Source of the DNA: Diprion similis
Taxonomy: Eukaryota; Arthropoda; Insecta; Hymenoptera; Diprionidae
DNA length: 64,000 bases
Reading direction: 5' to 3'
NCBI RefSeq assembly: GCF_021155765.1
Contig: NC_060110.1
Span: 8,183,501-8,247,500 of the forward strand
The notes under the pieces: generated by a model
What the model saw: the letters and a program-made list of their open reading frames with translations, nothing else
What the model was told of the DNA's origin: nothing
Database searches by the model: none
Position numbers and translations under genes: made by a program
Part shown: positions 33,456 through 46,600 of the stretch, in pieces
How the letters are laid out: every line of letters begins with the position of its first letter
How positions within the stretch are numbered: the first letter of the stretch is position 1

Positions 33456-35893
33456 GTAGGTGAAGGGGGTCGGTTACAGTGAAATTCATGAACGCCTTAA
33501 CCCTTCCGGCTAACTTGTTTTCGCTCGGAAGAAAATGCGAGTTCGACGATAATTATAATTAATTATGTGACAATATGCATCAGATTTTCTCACGTAAGCT
33601 GCTTCGCCAGTTATTGTCGCATGGTTTGAACGGAATCAAAATCGCATTTTTTTTCAGACCGAAAACAAGTTAGTCGGAAGTTAAGACGTTAAATGCATGT
33701 TACTGTACCAGTTGCGGCCATATTCATCGTTTGTAATCTGAGGTTATGGCCAGAAATGGTACAGAGACGGTCCAATTCTGTTTCCCATTTCTACGATCTT
33801 ATTCCACCGGTCTTCGCTGTTGTTCCATCATTCCTGTACCGGTCTGCGTAAACTTGAATGGATTGCAATTTGCAACACCACCCAACCGCTTTTCACGTTA
33901 TAATTATGTAAGCCGGGGTTCGAAATGACGCCATGTTGGATTACCGGGAAGGGTTTTGCGGGCAGGTAATTCCCCCGAATCTTGGCCTCGATGAGAGGTT
34001 TAACGATCAGTGACTCACTCTAATTCCTCCACTCTGTTCGAGCACCGTTGAGAAGCTGTCTCTTTGTGTGTCTCTTCGCTCGTGCCGCAGAGTTTTAAAG
34101 CTGCGAAGCTTAAACTCGGCAAAATTTCGTCAATCACCGGTCACGGGGTGTGCAGAGCATGGTCAAATGGGAAATTTATACGACTTTCAAAGCCAATTCC
34201 CCTCCGTAGTTCCCCATGCCGGCTTCTTCGTATTCGGCGAAGCCATTAGTCAAGCCCTCCGAATCAGAGGCTCTCCAAGTCACGTGGCATCGGACGAGAC
34301 GACACTTGTCCTCTCAACGATCCGTAGGGAAACCAGTTAGTTCCCACACTTCATATATATACCCTCTTCTGGTTTCTCGTCGGTATAAACGTACCTGACC
34401 CTATCTCCTTCGATTCCGTGATAAACATCCGCTCCTTGTAATTCGGGGTTAGGTATACGTATAATCTACGGAGGCGGCTGCAGGGTGTCTCGTCGAGCTG
34501 CTCTGAGTAATATTTAAAACCCTCCCCTCACCGTTTCGCGAATTGAATTACGTGGAATACAGATGAATATCTTTAAACGTAACGGGATTACGTGTATAAC
34601 CCTTGGTTATACCTTATACAGAAATAATATAAGCATAGGCAAGACCGAAGCGAATGTTCAGTGAAAGGAAAAGATAGGGGGTGGCGATTAAAACGCGAGA
34701 TGTAACCGTTGTGTACACACTTTCTTTTTAACATAATTTTTAATTCAGAGCCAATTCCTGTATCTCGTCTCACGCACCTCGGCTACCCTCGTCAGACCTT
34801 CTCGAGTTCTACCTCAAAATCCGAAAGCGAATATAAATCTTTTCGGATTCTATTAAAAAAAAAAAAAAAACTCCCGAAGGTATACTTAATCGTCTAAATT
34901 TGAATCTTAATCAGAAAGAGTCCGTCCGATCGTCCCTGCATCCCTGTGGAGACCATTTCTGCCACCTCTGATAAGCGGGAAATAGTTGAAAATCGATCTG
35001 CGGTCATCCTTCTTTGACGCTTTATAAAGACGTGAAGGTAGAATCTTACGACCGTATACTTATAGTCATGTTACTTTACAGCCGAGTCTCTATACCTGAC
35101 ACAGATATCAATTCCTTCTCTACTGTTCGCCATCGCCCGGACAATCGAGGGATTTGATACCCTCCGGTTACTTCAGCTCGCCATTGCCGCGGATACGTGC
35201 CGCGGACACCGGTTCTAGTTTAACGATCGGATGGTTAAGTTGTAATAATTTTCAACTCACTTCTCATTTGGGTTGGTCATTTACATTATACATTTGCAGC
35301 TTCTGTCCCAGTTTCACTTTAACGTATAAGCCGTCAACGTGCTATTTGTGCAGCTGTGCAATGCATACATAATTAGGCGTAAAAGGATGAGGGATAAAAT
35401 TTTTTTATTGTGCATGCTAAAATCTGTCAGGTTTTTATTACGAATTAGGCTAATTAATATTCTTTCTTAAGTATACAAGGCAAAAACCTTCTTTCATTTG
35501 CCAGCTCCTGAGTGCTGATTACCGAATATAAATGTTTTGGTTCGGTTAAGGTTACTGCGTAAACGGGCCTAATTCTATAGCTGGGTAACTGAGGTCATTC
35601 CGTTCGAGAATCGAATCAGCAGCCCTGCGAATGCCCGTCACGACTCAAACCTCAATTTAGATACAGCCAGCCCCTGCGATCTCGGCTACCGATATAGTGA
35701 GAAAATTTGCAATGAACGAACTTTAATTGCAATCTCTGCGCGAGGTTTAATGGAACGAGAGTGGGAATTAAGTGGAAATTGCACGGGGAAACGAAAGACA
35801 CACGGTGTTTGTGGGCGGCGCTTCCAGACGTCCGTTAGTTTGTTGGTACGCATTATACGCGGCTTGGAGTGAAATCTAGATGAAACCCGGAGT

Positions 35894-36005
35894 TTTCGAT
35901 GAAATTTGGGTTACACTTTGTGCCGCTGGATATTCTAAATGTCTCTATGGGTGCCCTCCAGCCGATGTGGAGCGGGGAGTTTCACAGAAAACTTTCGGTT
36001 TATGT
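35894..36005. repeat. Degenerate hairpin related to the 47.7-kb hairpin
   Basis: AGTTTCACAGAAAACT at 35978-35993 is identical over 16 bp to the right arm of the hairpin at 47833-47848, and flanking bases (AGCGG before, CGGT after) are also shared. Upstream, GGAGTTTTCGATGAAAT near 35891-35907 is a partial inverted match. Probably an old copy of the same fold-back family. Confidence 0.4.
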
Positions 36006-36914
36006 ATGTGCAGATCGATCAATTATCTGTAAACGGATGTGGGGAAAATTAAAAATTTTTTAAATGCGAATTTGATGTCTTGCAGTATATACCAAGATGC
36101 AAAAATCTTGCAAGTTTCAGACCTTTAGTTTTCACGGTTTAGGTGTCGTTATTTTCATCGTGTCCTTATCGCAGAAAAAAACAATGATCCAAGATGTTTT
36201 TGGTACAGAAAAGTCTGATATTTCCAACCATAAAATCCATGTTTGGCTAGATGTTTCAGCGAAATATTTTTATTTTATTTACATTTATAGAACTATATTT
36301 CAGCATGAAAAAAAAAAACAACAAAAAAACAAATGTCGTACCCTTTGAAAAAATGAAAAGTGAAAAAAATGCGGATCTTCAGACAAACATTAAAAATTTG
36401 GGAAAGATAATTTTTCTTTTGAACGAATGTATTTTCTTGCGGTTCCTAAGAATTTATATCCTAAAACCTGAAACGATTTTATGACTGGAAAAATCAGACT
36501 ATGTATTCTACATCGAGTCATATTATTGGATCATATTCTTTTACCACCACGCGATAAGGATACGATAAAAATTCGAATATGAAAATCAATCTGTTCAAAG
36601 TTGAAGAGTCGATGGATCAGAGCTGGAAGTCTGAAACTAACAGAATTTTTGAATCTTAGTATTAATAACTGAAAGATATGAAAATTACTAAAAAATAATT
36701 GCAAGCGAGCCTGCGGCTAATGTATGAGATTCGGAGGTATGTGCAGGCATACATACATCGAGAATGGAAGCGAACATGGCGCTAGCGTGTAAAAGACAGA
36801 AGAAAGTCTCTCTCCTCGAAGAAAAGAATACTAGAGAGAGAGTCCGCGCTTGCAGCGTTTCGCCACATGGCAACTCCCAGGGAAGATCAATATCCCCACC
36901 CGACGTATTTCTCT

Positions 36915-37382
36915 CTCGACTCGACTCGACTCGACTCTCTATACCTACCACTGTCCCTCTAGATGATGGCGATGCTGCTGGCTTGGTGGTGGTATGTGTG
37001 CTACGACCACGTCCTCGGCTACGCGGAGCTATCCCGTCGCTCGTCCTCCGTCCTCCGTCCTCCGTCCTCCGTCCTCCGTCATCCCTTTTCCATCTCCGTC
37101 GTCCTACCTCCCACACGCACCCTTCCAGAGTCCTCGACGCCTCGTCGCCTCGATGTCTTATGGTCGCGTTCGTGTTCGGCCTGCACGCAGCTCGGCTGCC
37201 TTCTTTTGCGCAGCTTCAATTTCAAATTCATTCAGTAATGTTATAGCGGTAGGTATGTGCGCGGAAGAGAATTCGCAATAATCCCCCTCGTCTCTTAGTT
37301 TTGCTCCTTTTCCATCTTCTCGATCTTCTCCCCTTTATCTTCAGATTTTCTATCCCCTCCCCCTCCCCCTCCCCCTCCCCCA
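36915..37382. repeat. Cluster of CT-rich short tandem repeats
   Basis: Three separate arrays lie within 470 bp: CTCGA pentamers at 36915-36936, CGTCCTC heptamers at 37041-37080 and CCCCCT hexamers at 37354-37382. All are pyrimidine-rich on the plus strand. Confidence 0.8.
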
Positions 37383-37730
37383 GAAAAAGGACGTATCGTT
37401 CCTTACGTGTAAAAGTATACGCGCCGGATGAGAACGTCTTTTCACCGGACCTGGATATTCGATCTATATGCTCATAGTGGCTTCTTGTATAACGTTCCGC
37501 TGGGTTATCCTGTGACGCAAACGCTCGAAAATGAACAGTAAAGACATTTTTTACTTGCAGGTATTTCATGCGATATTTCTAACTGCAAATCATTGTGGTG
37601 CCGAAATTGACCGTAATTGGTAATTAGTATGCACTTGAAACTCCAGATTTCATAATTTATGGGATTTACAAGTTGTATTAATAGGTGAACGAGATCCGAT
37701 CCTTGCGTCTGAAATAGTCTATAATTGCAG

Positions 37731-37924
37731 ACAAGAAGAGTATCAGACCTTCGGACCACAGATTCTGCTGGAACTTCTTGGGGTGTTTCTTTGGCCTAAA
37801 TTTAGAGTGAAAAATGACCTAATGGATGAAATTACGCACCAGGAGCTCCATATTTTTGGGGCAAAGAAGCAACCGCGGATGTTCCAGCAGAATCCATGAA
37901 CCGGAGGTCTGATACTCTCCTTGT
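37731..37924. mobile_element. 194-bp fold-back (MITE-like) element
   Basis: The left arm starts ACAAGAAGAGTATCAGACC and the reverse complement of the right arm starts ACAAGGAGAGTATCAGACC. The match continues with interruptions through GATTCTGCTGGAAC and on to TTCTTTG, so each arm is about 60 bp around a 70-bp unique centre. It has no ORF. Such a structure is typical of a miniature inverted-repeat element; target duplication could not be fixed. Confidence 0.7.
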
Positions 37925-37929
37925 GAGTA

Positions 37930-39560
37930 TAACGTCGTTATTACGGTGATCTTGTTTAGCAGCTTACCGTAAATTCAGGAGGATCGATCAATCCGTAATT
38001 ATTGGCGATGGTCGCGACCGTCGAATTGCTCGGCTCGATTGTTCGAAGTTATTTTCTCGTTTCATAAGACTTTGCAGGAGCGTTTTTTACCTTATTTTTC
38101 GTTTTCTGACGAAGCTGAGAACTTACTTCCTATAGAAATTTTCACATCCACGTGAAATTTTTTCCTCAAGAGTGAGACTTGACGTTATTCTTGATCTCAT
38201 TTTGTTAAAAACAAAAAAAAAAAAAAAACATTTCTACCTTGTCAATTTCACTTAAATCAGTTTGGCATGATCATATAACCGCGTATATATAATGGAAATT
38301 TCACAGCGAACACACAAAATAAAAAAATAGCGCAACACTGTGGATTCCCACAGTTTGAAAGAAACAGTTTTCAAGAAATAAACTGCGAAGTTGAACTTGG
38401 CGTCACATATGAAACTTTCGATCGTTTCTAGTCTCCAAAAGTCGGGCTATAATTCATTAAAGACGAAAAAGGTTGAAAAGGTATTGAAGAAAAGTGTTAC
38501 ATGAAACACACGCATCGTCGATTAATCTCACACAGGACCGCTATAGACAAATATAGCGAATGCGAGGCAGATGACGGGCCACGCCACGAAAAGCTCTTAC
38601 CTAAGTAGTATGTAACCAGAGTAAACAAAACTTGCCAAGACGGCTAGGATGCGGATTCTTGCGTAACATGAGGACAGTGACTGTCCGAATTAGCAAGGTA
38701 CAGGAAGGCAAAAATATTGCGAAATTCCCGTTTTATCTATTTGTCGATGAGCGTTAACTACCCTTGTAATTCGAGCTGCAGAGATCGTTTTACCCTGGCG
38801 AAGAGCAAACGGTAAATAAATAAAGAGCTTTTCAAGTGATCCCACGTATAAAAGTAGTTTCACCCAAACTCGAAACCGGTTACGAGTTTCAACGCCAAGT
38901 TGCCTGCCGAGCCTAAAGTCCTTTGATTTTGCACGTATATTGCTCTGAGCCAATTTATCGATAGCAATTAATCTGTAGATTTTTGTTCCTCGTAATGAAC
39001 AATTTTTTTATTTATTTTTTTTATTTTTTTGAAATTCTGCCTTCGCGTTTTACGGTTGATCGATGTATCTCATTGGCACCGATTTCACTTGCTTCAAATT
39101 TATTCACATACGGTATAACAAAGTTACCGCAACCTCATTTGCTTATCCACGCGTAAGCTTCTTTTCCTTCGGGGAGAAATAAAGTACAGGAAAACATGAA
39201 AAAAACTTTACTTAAAGTAGGTTGAAAAAGTAGGGAAAAAAAAAACACCACCTACACCCCCAGTGCCTTACAAAATAAGGGCGAAACCTTCGGATGAATA
39301 TATGGCTTCAACATTTGTCACTTCTTGTCACCCACACTTCGTCGGTATGTGGAATACTTTAAGCCCAAAGTATAGCGCTGATTTTATTTTATTATGAATC
39401 ATAAATTCTCAATGACTTCGTCGAAGAGAGTGTATAAATATTTCAGTAGGCTTTGAGCTTACAAACTAGACGAAAGTTCTCCGGAATCCCTGTAGAAGTT
39501 TTCATGATTAACGAAGCTGGAATCACGTGCAAGTAGGAAGTTAAATATACTGATTCAAAT
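37930..39560. other. No gene seen
   Basis: AT-rich non-coding DNA with a run of A at 38212-38228. The 87-residue minus-strand frame at 38690-38953 has no recognised content. Confidence 0.5.
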
Positions 39561-39571
39561 GTTTGATGTGT

Positions 39572-39613
<42 letters not shown>
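39572..39613. repeat. CT/TA compound microsatellite
   Basis: (CT)n at 39572-39586 runs into (TA)n at 39586-39613, directly abutting the left end of the next inverted-repeat element. Confidence 0.9.
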
Positions 39614-40438
39614 AGTCATTCCCCGTCAAACCGAACACTTTTGAGACAAAATTTACTTCGATATTTACAAATTTCACAAAGGCTTGGGAATATGTTATCT
39701 TTGATCGAGAGAATTTCGTTAAGTCATTTCGAATTTCAGTGTCACTAATTTCAGAGATACGAGGGGTTGAGTTTAAAGAAAATAAATTTTTTTTAAAAGG
39801 ACTGGCAAAACAGTCGCGCTCGGTGATCTTCAAACGCTCCTATCTCCGGACCTATTCATCGTACAGTGTTTGGATAGGGCTCGTGTCGAAGCTAATGAAA
39901 TTGACTTTCGAGACATGTAGGTATATGAATTTCATTTTCCTCGCGACGAAACGTCTTTTTTTATTTGTAGAAATATTTAAATAGTTTCTTTTTTCACCAT
40001 GATCTACGTAACATAGCATTGTGAAAAAAATACCAGCGTGTTCCTCGTTCGATGTACAATAGAATCGAAGTAATGAGCGTTTAAACATCAACATGCGTGA
40101 CTGATTTTTTTTTTCAATTCTCGACATCGTGTAACTTGTAGAGAACTGACCCTAAAATTTCAAAAAATTTCGTAGTATTCTTTCGAGGCGAAGATGATAT
40201 TATTATTACTATTAATGCCCGTGGCAATGTTGAATAACTAAGATTTGCCTGTCTAAGACAAGTGCAACAATTACAAAACCAAAATTTGAAATAGAAGGAG
40301 GCTGAAAATACAACATTTGAAAATAAAATCTAATAAAATATCCTTAAATTACGTGAAATAGCGTATTCAAGAATTTAACTTTGGGAAGAGTTGAAAATTC
40401 GTCCGTTTCGAGAGTCTGCGGTTTAACGTGGAATGACT
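39614..40438. mobile_element. 825-bp inverted-repeat element, AGTCATTCC ends
   Basis: The left end AGTCATTCCCCGTCAAACCG pairs with the right end; the reverse complement of the right end is AGTCATTCCACGTTAAACCG, giving 18 of 20 matches. Interior is AT-rich with no transposase. The left end inserted at or beside a TA microsatellite, so a target-site duplication cannot be told from the repeat. Interpreted as a non-autonomous DNA transposon. Confidence 0.55.
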
Positions 40439-40439
40439 C

Positions 40440-41084
40440 ATGTACCAGGCAATACAACTCCTCCAAAAGTATATACAGTATACAAGCTGTGAGTATATAC
40501 AAATACATACAGCTGGATAAAATCTCTTCGAACGCATAAAATATTCAACGATATTTTATTCAAGTAAGTTATCGTCATACTGGCCGATATAAGACTCGTT
40601 GATGCTCTGTAATCCTGTATAAAAGCGACTACTTCCCGAGCTTGTATTGTAACTAGCTTTAGACCACTCTGCAAACCCGCATCGATGGAGACCTATACGA
40701 CAATTCCATACAGCGTCGAATCGCGCGGTCTCTGGTTGTTTGTGGTTTGTGATATCGCTAAGCAATTATTGGGCTAAATTTGTCAGCCAAGTTTCTGCTT
40801 GTTTCGGAAATCGGTTGAACAGAGTACTGGGTTCAAAATTAACAGACCGATGTGGGATTGGATTTTCCATTTCTCTCCGACATGGCCAAACGCATGAGGT
40901 CAACATAAACGAGGAAGAAATGATAATTGGTATCACTTCTGGAAACACTCTCTGTTCGACTTTTTTCTCACATTTCTGTTATTTTGGTAGAAAGTTTTTC
41001 TACATCCGGAAAAATATCCGACTCTTTTTACTCTCGCAGGAAGAACGAAATAATCTTTTTCCCTGCGTATCTTTGCGCTTTTTT

Positions 41085-41115
<31 letters not shown>

Positions 41116-42400
41116 CTTGGTAAAATCGAACGATAAGGGAATTCCGTTTCTTTCATATATCTTTATACGTATTCTAAGACGTTATACCTGACCTTGGTGA
41201 AGATTTCACGAATCATCTCATCAAATGTCAGATATGCGTTATGCAGACACGTTTTTTTCCGAAGTCATTCAATCGTGCGATATGATGAACGATTCTGATA
41301 CCAAGACACTGTTTTCCAAGTACTTAAAAAAACAACGGACCACACGATACCACGCGATTCGGGACTTTCCTACATATTAGAATTCAGCGTAGGTGGTACG
41401 TTCCTCTAATGAAAAGTATTACAAAGCCGCGGTAACTTCGTTTACGAGACATTCGCCTCTCAAAAGGAGATAAGAAACTGTATACTTTATACACGTTACA
41501 CGTGTTCCAGGCATACAAACTGGGTTTATTTCAGGAAAGGACTATAAGATGTCCCAAGCTTCAAGGGTCGTAGATGTAAACATATTCTTTTTCGCTTGTT
41601 ACACCTGTCAAGGCAGTTTTTTGCTCGTTGAAGCGATTCGCAATTTAAAAAAGAAAAAAAAACAAAGAATGAAAGTGGAGGAAAAACCGCCAAGTAAATG
41701 GATAAATATATATATCGAAGAAACATATAGAAAAAAAATATAGTGAACAAACAGACGAAATACGAGAAATGCTTTTAAACTTTCGAGCCGAAGAAGTTCG
41801 CTTTACCTACCTACCCACCTACTTACTTACCTACGTACCTACCTACGATGGTTTTATAGCTCTTTGTAAACCATTAAAAAGCCTCGCACCGCAACTACAC
41901 AAAGCTATCCTCGCGTAATAAAGCTTGGGAAATACTCAAAGCTTCACGCTATTATTATAGTACAGGTGCAACGGAAATGGGGCTAAAAATCAAGAAAGAT
42001 TCTCGTTCTCTCTGGCATAAATTTTCTTTTCATGAAAATAAATGCAGTGATCCGGAATTATTTTACCACGAATTGTTGTCAGATAGTGCAGCAGTGGATC
42101 GATTTCTATCCGCCTGAATTATCTTACGCTTTCTAGACAGAATTGGGAGTTTGCATGCCCTTACACAGAAGAGCAAGTGCGAAAGTAAGAATACGTTCGC
42201 CATTGTGTCCGCGGGAATGCCATTATTCATTCACGCTCGGATTTCATGCAAACTGCTATTGTATGTCTGCGCGAAAGGAATGGGAAAAAAAGGAAGAAAA
42301 AAATTTCACCTCACATTTTATTTAGAGTCTTGGGGAAAAACTTTTGCAACAGATTCAAATTTGCCTGTGAAAAGCTGCTGTAAGAATTACTCTGAGTCTA
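40440..42400. other. No gene seen; contains a 28-bp A run
   Basis: Non-coding, with a run of A at 41088-41115 and a TACC/CTAC tetramer stretch at about 41810-41846. The A run is not preceded by a recognisable reverse-transcribed element, so I do not call a SINE. Confidence 0.5.
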
Positions 42401-42402
42401 TA

Positions 42403-43145
42403 TGGAGATTCTATACGAACCAAACCAACGTCTGATCTTACCGTTTTTGATTTTATTCCAAATTTTTTCTGCAATTGTTCCAACTCTGAAAAAGTACTTT
42501 GAATTTTTACAAATTTTTTTTCCTATCGGTTAATTACTTGTAAATATTGAGAGTGATTTTGAAAAATCTTTTTCAAAATTCTTACAAAACTTTCATAAAC
42601 TGCATTTTCTTTTCAGCACATTTCACGGCCGGGCCCATGATGGTCCGACATTTTTCTGTTCTTTTTTTTTTAGCACCTTCAATTTTTTTGATCAACTAAA
42701 ACATTGTTTAAACGATCTAAAAAATTTTCACTTTGAACATTTGTTAATCGGTTCCATTATGGAGTTTACAAATAAAGTTAAATGCACCAGAAACTAGACA
42801 AAAATCGCTCTATAAAAAAAGAAAAAAATATAAGTTTCAAACTATGTTTTAGTGAAACAAAAAAAAATTGAAAATGCTAAAAAAAAATTGAAAAAATCAG
42901 CCCACCATAATCCCGAGCTTGAAATATTTGGAATAGAAAATTCGTTTTCTGAGAATTTTTTGAGCATTTTAAAGCCGTCCGTTTCAAAATCACTTTAAAT
43001 ATTTATAAGTAATTAAGCAGTTGAATAAAAAAATTGAAAAAATTCAGGGTGCTGTATCAGAGTCGGGACAGTTGTAGAAAATTATTTGAACAAAATCACA
43101 AATTTTGAGGGTTAGAAGTTGATCGGGTTCGCATGGAATTTCCCA
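42403..43145. mobile_element. 743-bp element with about 200-bp terminal inverted repeats, TA target site
   Basis: The ends TGGAGATTCTATACGAACC (left) and the reverse complement of the right, TGGGAAATTCCATGCGAACC, are inverted copies. Similarity continues inward for about 200 bp, including TTAATTACTTGTAAATATTG on the left matching TTAATTACTTATAAATATTT on the right, and GTGATTTTGAAA on both. TA flanks both ends (42401-42402 and 43146-43147). There is no transposase. This is a long fold-back element likely mobilised by a Tc1/mariner-like enzyme. Confidence 0.75.
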
Positions 43146-43337
43146 TATGTATACAGGCTTTCTTTATAATTCGAGCAATGCAACTATATTAACCACGCCT
43201 ACGATTCTCAGTATATATGTATAAAAAAATACATGGCATATATCGTAATTTTACCCTCGCGTGAGTTATAATATAAAGTAACTGTGCAGAGAGAAAAGAT
43301 AATAATAAATTCGAGTTTATTGACCAGTGCAGAATAA

Positions 43338-43579
43338 ATAAATATATATATATATATATATATGACTATTTCAACTTGGCAAAACGCCGGAAAAATATTC
43401 ACGCCCCATGTGTTTACTAATTACAGTAATTATACCCCAAACGCCGAGCTTTCCTGGTGAATTTAGAGTTTCGCAAATCTAGGGACCCGTGAATTACGGT
43501 CGAGAAGTGTGACGACGCACCCTCGGAAATACGTACGTACCTATCTGTATACATATATATATTACACACGCACACACAC

Positions 43580-43632
<53 letters not shown>
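43338..43632. repeat. AT and AC microsatellites
   Basis: (AT)n at 43341-43363, then a block at 43551-43632 made of ACATATAT, (AC)n and a long (AT)n tract. Confidence 0.9.
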
Positions 43633-43636
<4 letters not shown>

Positions 43637-43639
43637 GTA

Positions 43640-46600
43640 ATGCTCCTACACTTTCGAGTAAATATTAACTACGGCAATGCTGCAGTGTATAATAAACACA
43701 ATTATATATTCAACCCTTTCGGACCCCAAAAATCTCGCTCGTGAGCCTGCCAAATGGTAGGTGTATAACGTTGCCGTGTATTTGACTTGACTATCATTTC
43801 GTGATGCAGTTAGAGCGTTATTTAATTTAATTTTTTAACTCCTGCTTTCAATTCAACGTTGAATACCAAAATGAGGGGTGAATTTCTGCATCACGTGTCA
43901 TTTAAACAATGGAGCTGAGAGCTCTCGACTTACCTACTGCACTTGGAGCCTCCTGTAATGTTTTCATCTTTCTATTGCACAAACACCCACCTTTCATATT
44001 CATGCAGGATACATGGACTGAAAGGATGTGCGAGTGATTGAATTGAGTCTCGAGTGATTTTATTAAGTAACCTGAATACTGTGTAAGAGAGATAACGCTG
44101 AAGCCATTGAATAACATTGTTTCAACGTTAATTTTGAACGGAGGAATAAAGTGTCAAAGGTGCAAAATTATGTTTCAAACAGAGGCTGAAAGTATAAAGT
44201 TCAGCCTGTTTTTACTACTGGGATTCGAATAAGCTGGACAAAAATTTTATTTTGAAAATACGCTTGTACCCTACGATATTCAATTAGTGTAGGTTAGCTT
44301 GAGGATGAAATTGCGTTTCCTCTTACCCTTGTACTCAAGGACCATAATCCTTGACCTAAATCGGAGCCGTGCTTCAGAAGTCAAGGGTTTCGGGTCATAC
44401 GAATAGGTTGGAGCAGTGCAGACGAGAAAAAACATTTTCATCCGATGTACGAGAGATTTAGGGACAGTTTCGTTGAAGTGGGACCTTGTTACGAATTCGT
44501 TTCGGAAACTTTGGTACCTACATCGTTTCAAGAGCCAAAGGAAAATAGTGTTCATCCGTCTGGTGAAGAAAGTAAAAATGTAGAAAACAAACGCAGAACT
44601 TGGTGGAGTTGAGTGTGTCGAAAGAAATGAAATAATAAATTTGGTATAAAAGAACCTCAATTTAAAAGAATTTTTAACGAGATTCTTACGTAATTGAAAA
44701 AAATTAAAGTTGGTTTTAAGTAGCAAACTTACACTTCATTTAAATACATGTGAAAATTATCGAACATTTATTGCAGCCACTCCGGCGTGCGGAGTAGCGG
44801 TATTCATTTACGGACAAAGTTGCCAACTCAACGTATCTAAAATTGGATGAACGAGATACTGTCGGCATTTAATACAATAGTAGAATAATGCACGTGAATT
44901 TTTTTTTTTCTTTATTCGACCTTCCACTTTTTTGCTCGCCAAGAAAAGGGAAAGTTGTTAATTATTTAAATCAATCCAAAAACGAAAAGATCAGTTCGCA
45001 CTGGATCTCCACGTTTTGAGATCTAAAGATCATTGTTTTGATCATTTTGGTCTCAATCATTGCAAATGAACTGGTTTAATTTTGCATGAGCGATAATCGA
45101 TCGAGCCATTCGTGGGTTGTTTGCAAAAAGTAAAATTCTTTTGTTCGAAAATAATTCGAAAGTGTAGGATAAATAAATTTGAATTCATTCGAGAATTCAT
45201 TGAACTTGATACTGTTTTTGTATTTCAGCTTGAACGGCAAAATTATTCCTATAATAATTGGGTATGAGAAGTTTTTTTTGTTCAACTTTCCTACTTCCGC
45301 AAATAGTGAGAATAGCGTGAAGTTCCAGGATTGATTTTCTTCGGGTCAGTTGATATAATTCTACCTTTTTTTTTTTTTATTAATTTCATTCTATTTTCTT
45401 CCGTGCGAAGAAGATAATTGTTGTAATTAAATTCACTAACTCACCCGCTTCAGCTGCTGGTTTAAAACCGTTTATTCATATTTCTCTTTCATTTCAACCC
45501 TCTTTTGAGTTTATGAGGTTATGACTTCTTCATCACGAATATTCAATTTCAATTTTAGCATACGTGGTGCGAGTTTTTCAAAATAACAGCGAGAGATATT
45601 CGCGGGTACTCGCGGATGTGTCTGATTGTGAATCGATTTTCGTCGACTTTGGGAAATCGCGATTGGAAATGAATTTCATTATTAATCTAACTGTTGAAGT
45701 GAACGGGAAGCCGAGACTTCCACTCTTCACATGATATCTTAATAACGTAAAAGAAAAAAAGGCTTCTCGGTCGTCTGTCGTATTAACTTAGGACAGATGT
45801 TGGACAGTGGAGGTACAATGAAATTCGAAGTTTATATTTCTTTCAGAAAGTTGTCAGGGTTACGTTATACACCATGCATGAGAATAGATACACCGAAGAA
45901 AATTTCTAGTCATCGGTAGATAATAAAATTGAGTTTTTTAGCTGTAGCAAGAAAATTTAGTGTGTGTTTCTGTTCTTGTCGATTAAAAGCTCACTCTTAC
46001 TATATTATCTTGTAACCAATGCGATAATATGATGTTAGTGCAACAATAAATTGACGTTAAAGACTTCTTTAGCAGGAAAAAATGCTGTAAACTAAACAAA
46101 CAAAGTTATTATTGTAATAACCATAAAATGTAGTTTTGACTACTGTATTAATCGTGCTAATAACAGTTACTTTCATAATATTTTCTTGTATTTCCAACAA
46201 CATTTGACTAGAATTTTTCTAGTAATTCTTTAAGAAATGAAATTTTCCTTAGTTTGGATATTAAATTTTCGGTACGGTGTTATTGTTCCGGTCGTAAACT
46301 CTGATCGCCAGGAGAATCTTCAGGGTACGTAAAACAGAGTTGCCCTCTGTCTTACAACGACGCTTAAGGGGAATGAGACTTAATTAGAATAGTCTCAGGC
46401 GTAATGAACAGCCGCGTATACTTGATTCCGACGGCGTGAAATTCCGTCCGCACAATGCACGTAATTTGTTATAACGCCTGCGCGGTTGTTAATCCGCTGA
46501 AAATGAACGAGACTAAAGTCTCTTTGGCGCTTTATTCACCGTCGCATCAGGTTTGTCAAATGTCAATTGGCACGACAGCTGATACAATCAGCGGACGAGC

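Larger units (their letters stand above)
33460..37700. other. Presumed intron or intergenic DNA with simple repeats
   Basis: No coding exon supported. Notable are CTCGA repeats (36915-36936), a 7-bp CGTCCTC array (37041-37080) and a CCCCCT hexamer array (37354-37382). The 160-residue open frame at 36764-37246 is low-complexity and spans these repeats, so it is not taken as a gene. Confidence 0.5.

Noticed and set aside
36764..37246. 160-residue open frame on the plus strand
   Set aside because: It spans CTCGA and CGTCCTC tandem repeats; low-complexity repeats remove stops in several frames at once.
41088..41115. Run of 28 A as the tail of a retroposed element
   Set aside because: No upstream reverse-transcribed sequence or target duplication is visible.
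44280..44726. 148-residue open frame on the minus strand
   Set aside because: Phe/Ser/Lys-rich AT-driven composition, no domain, no splice context.
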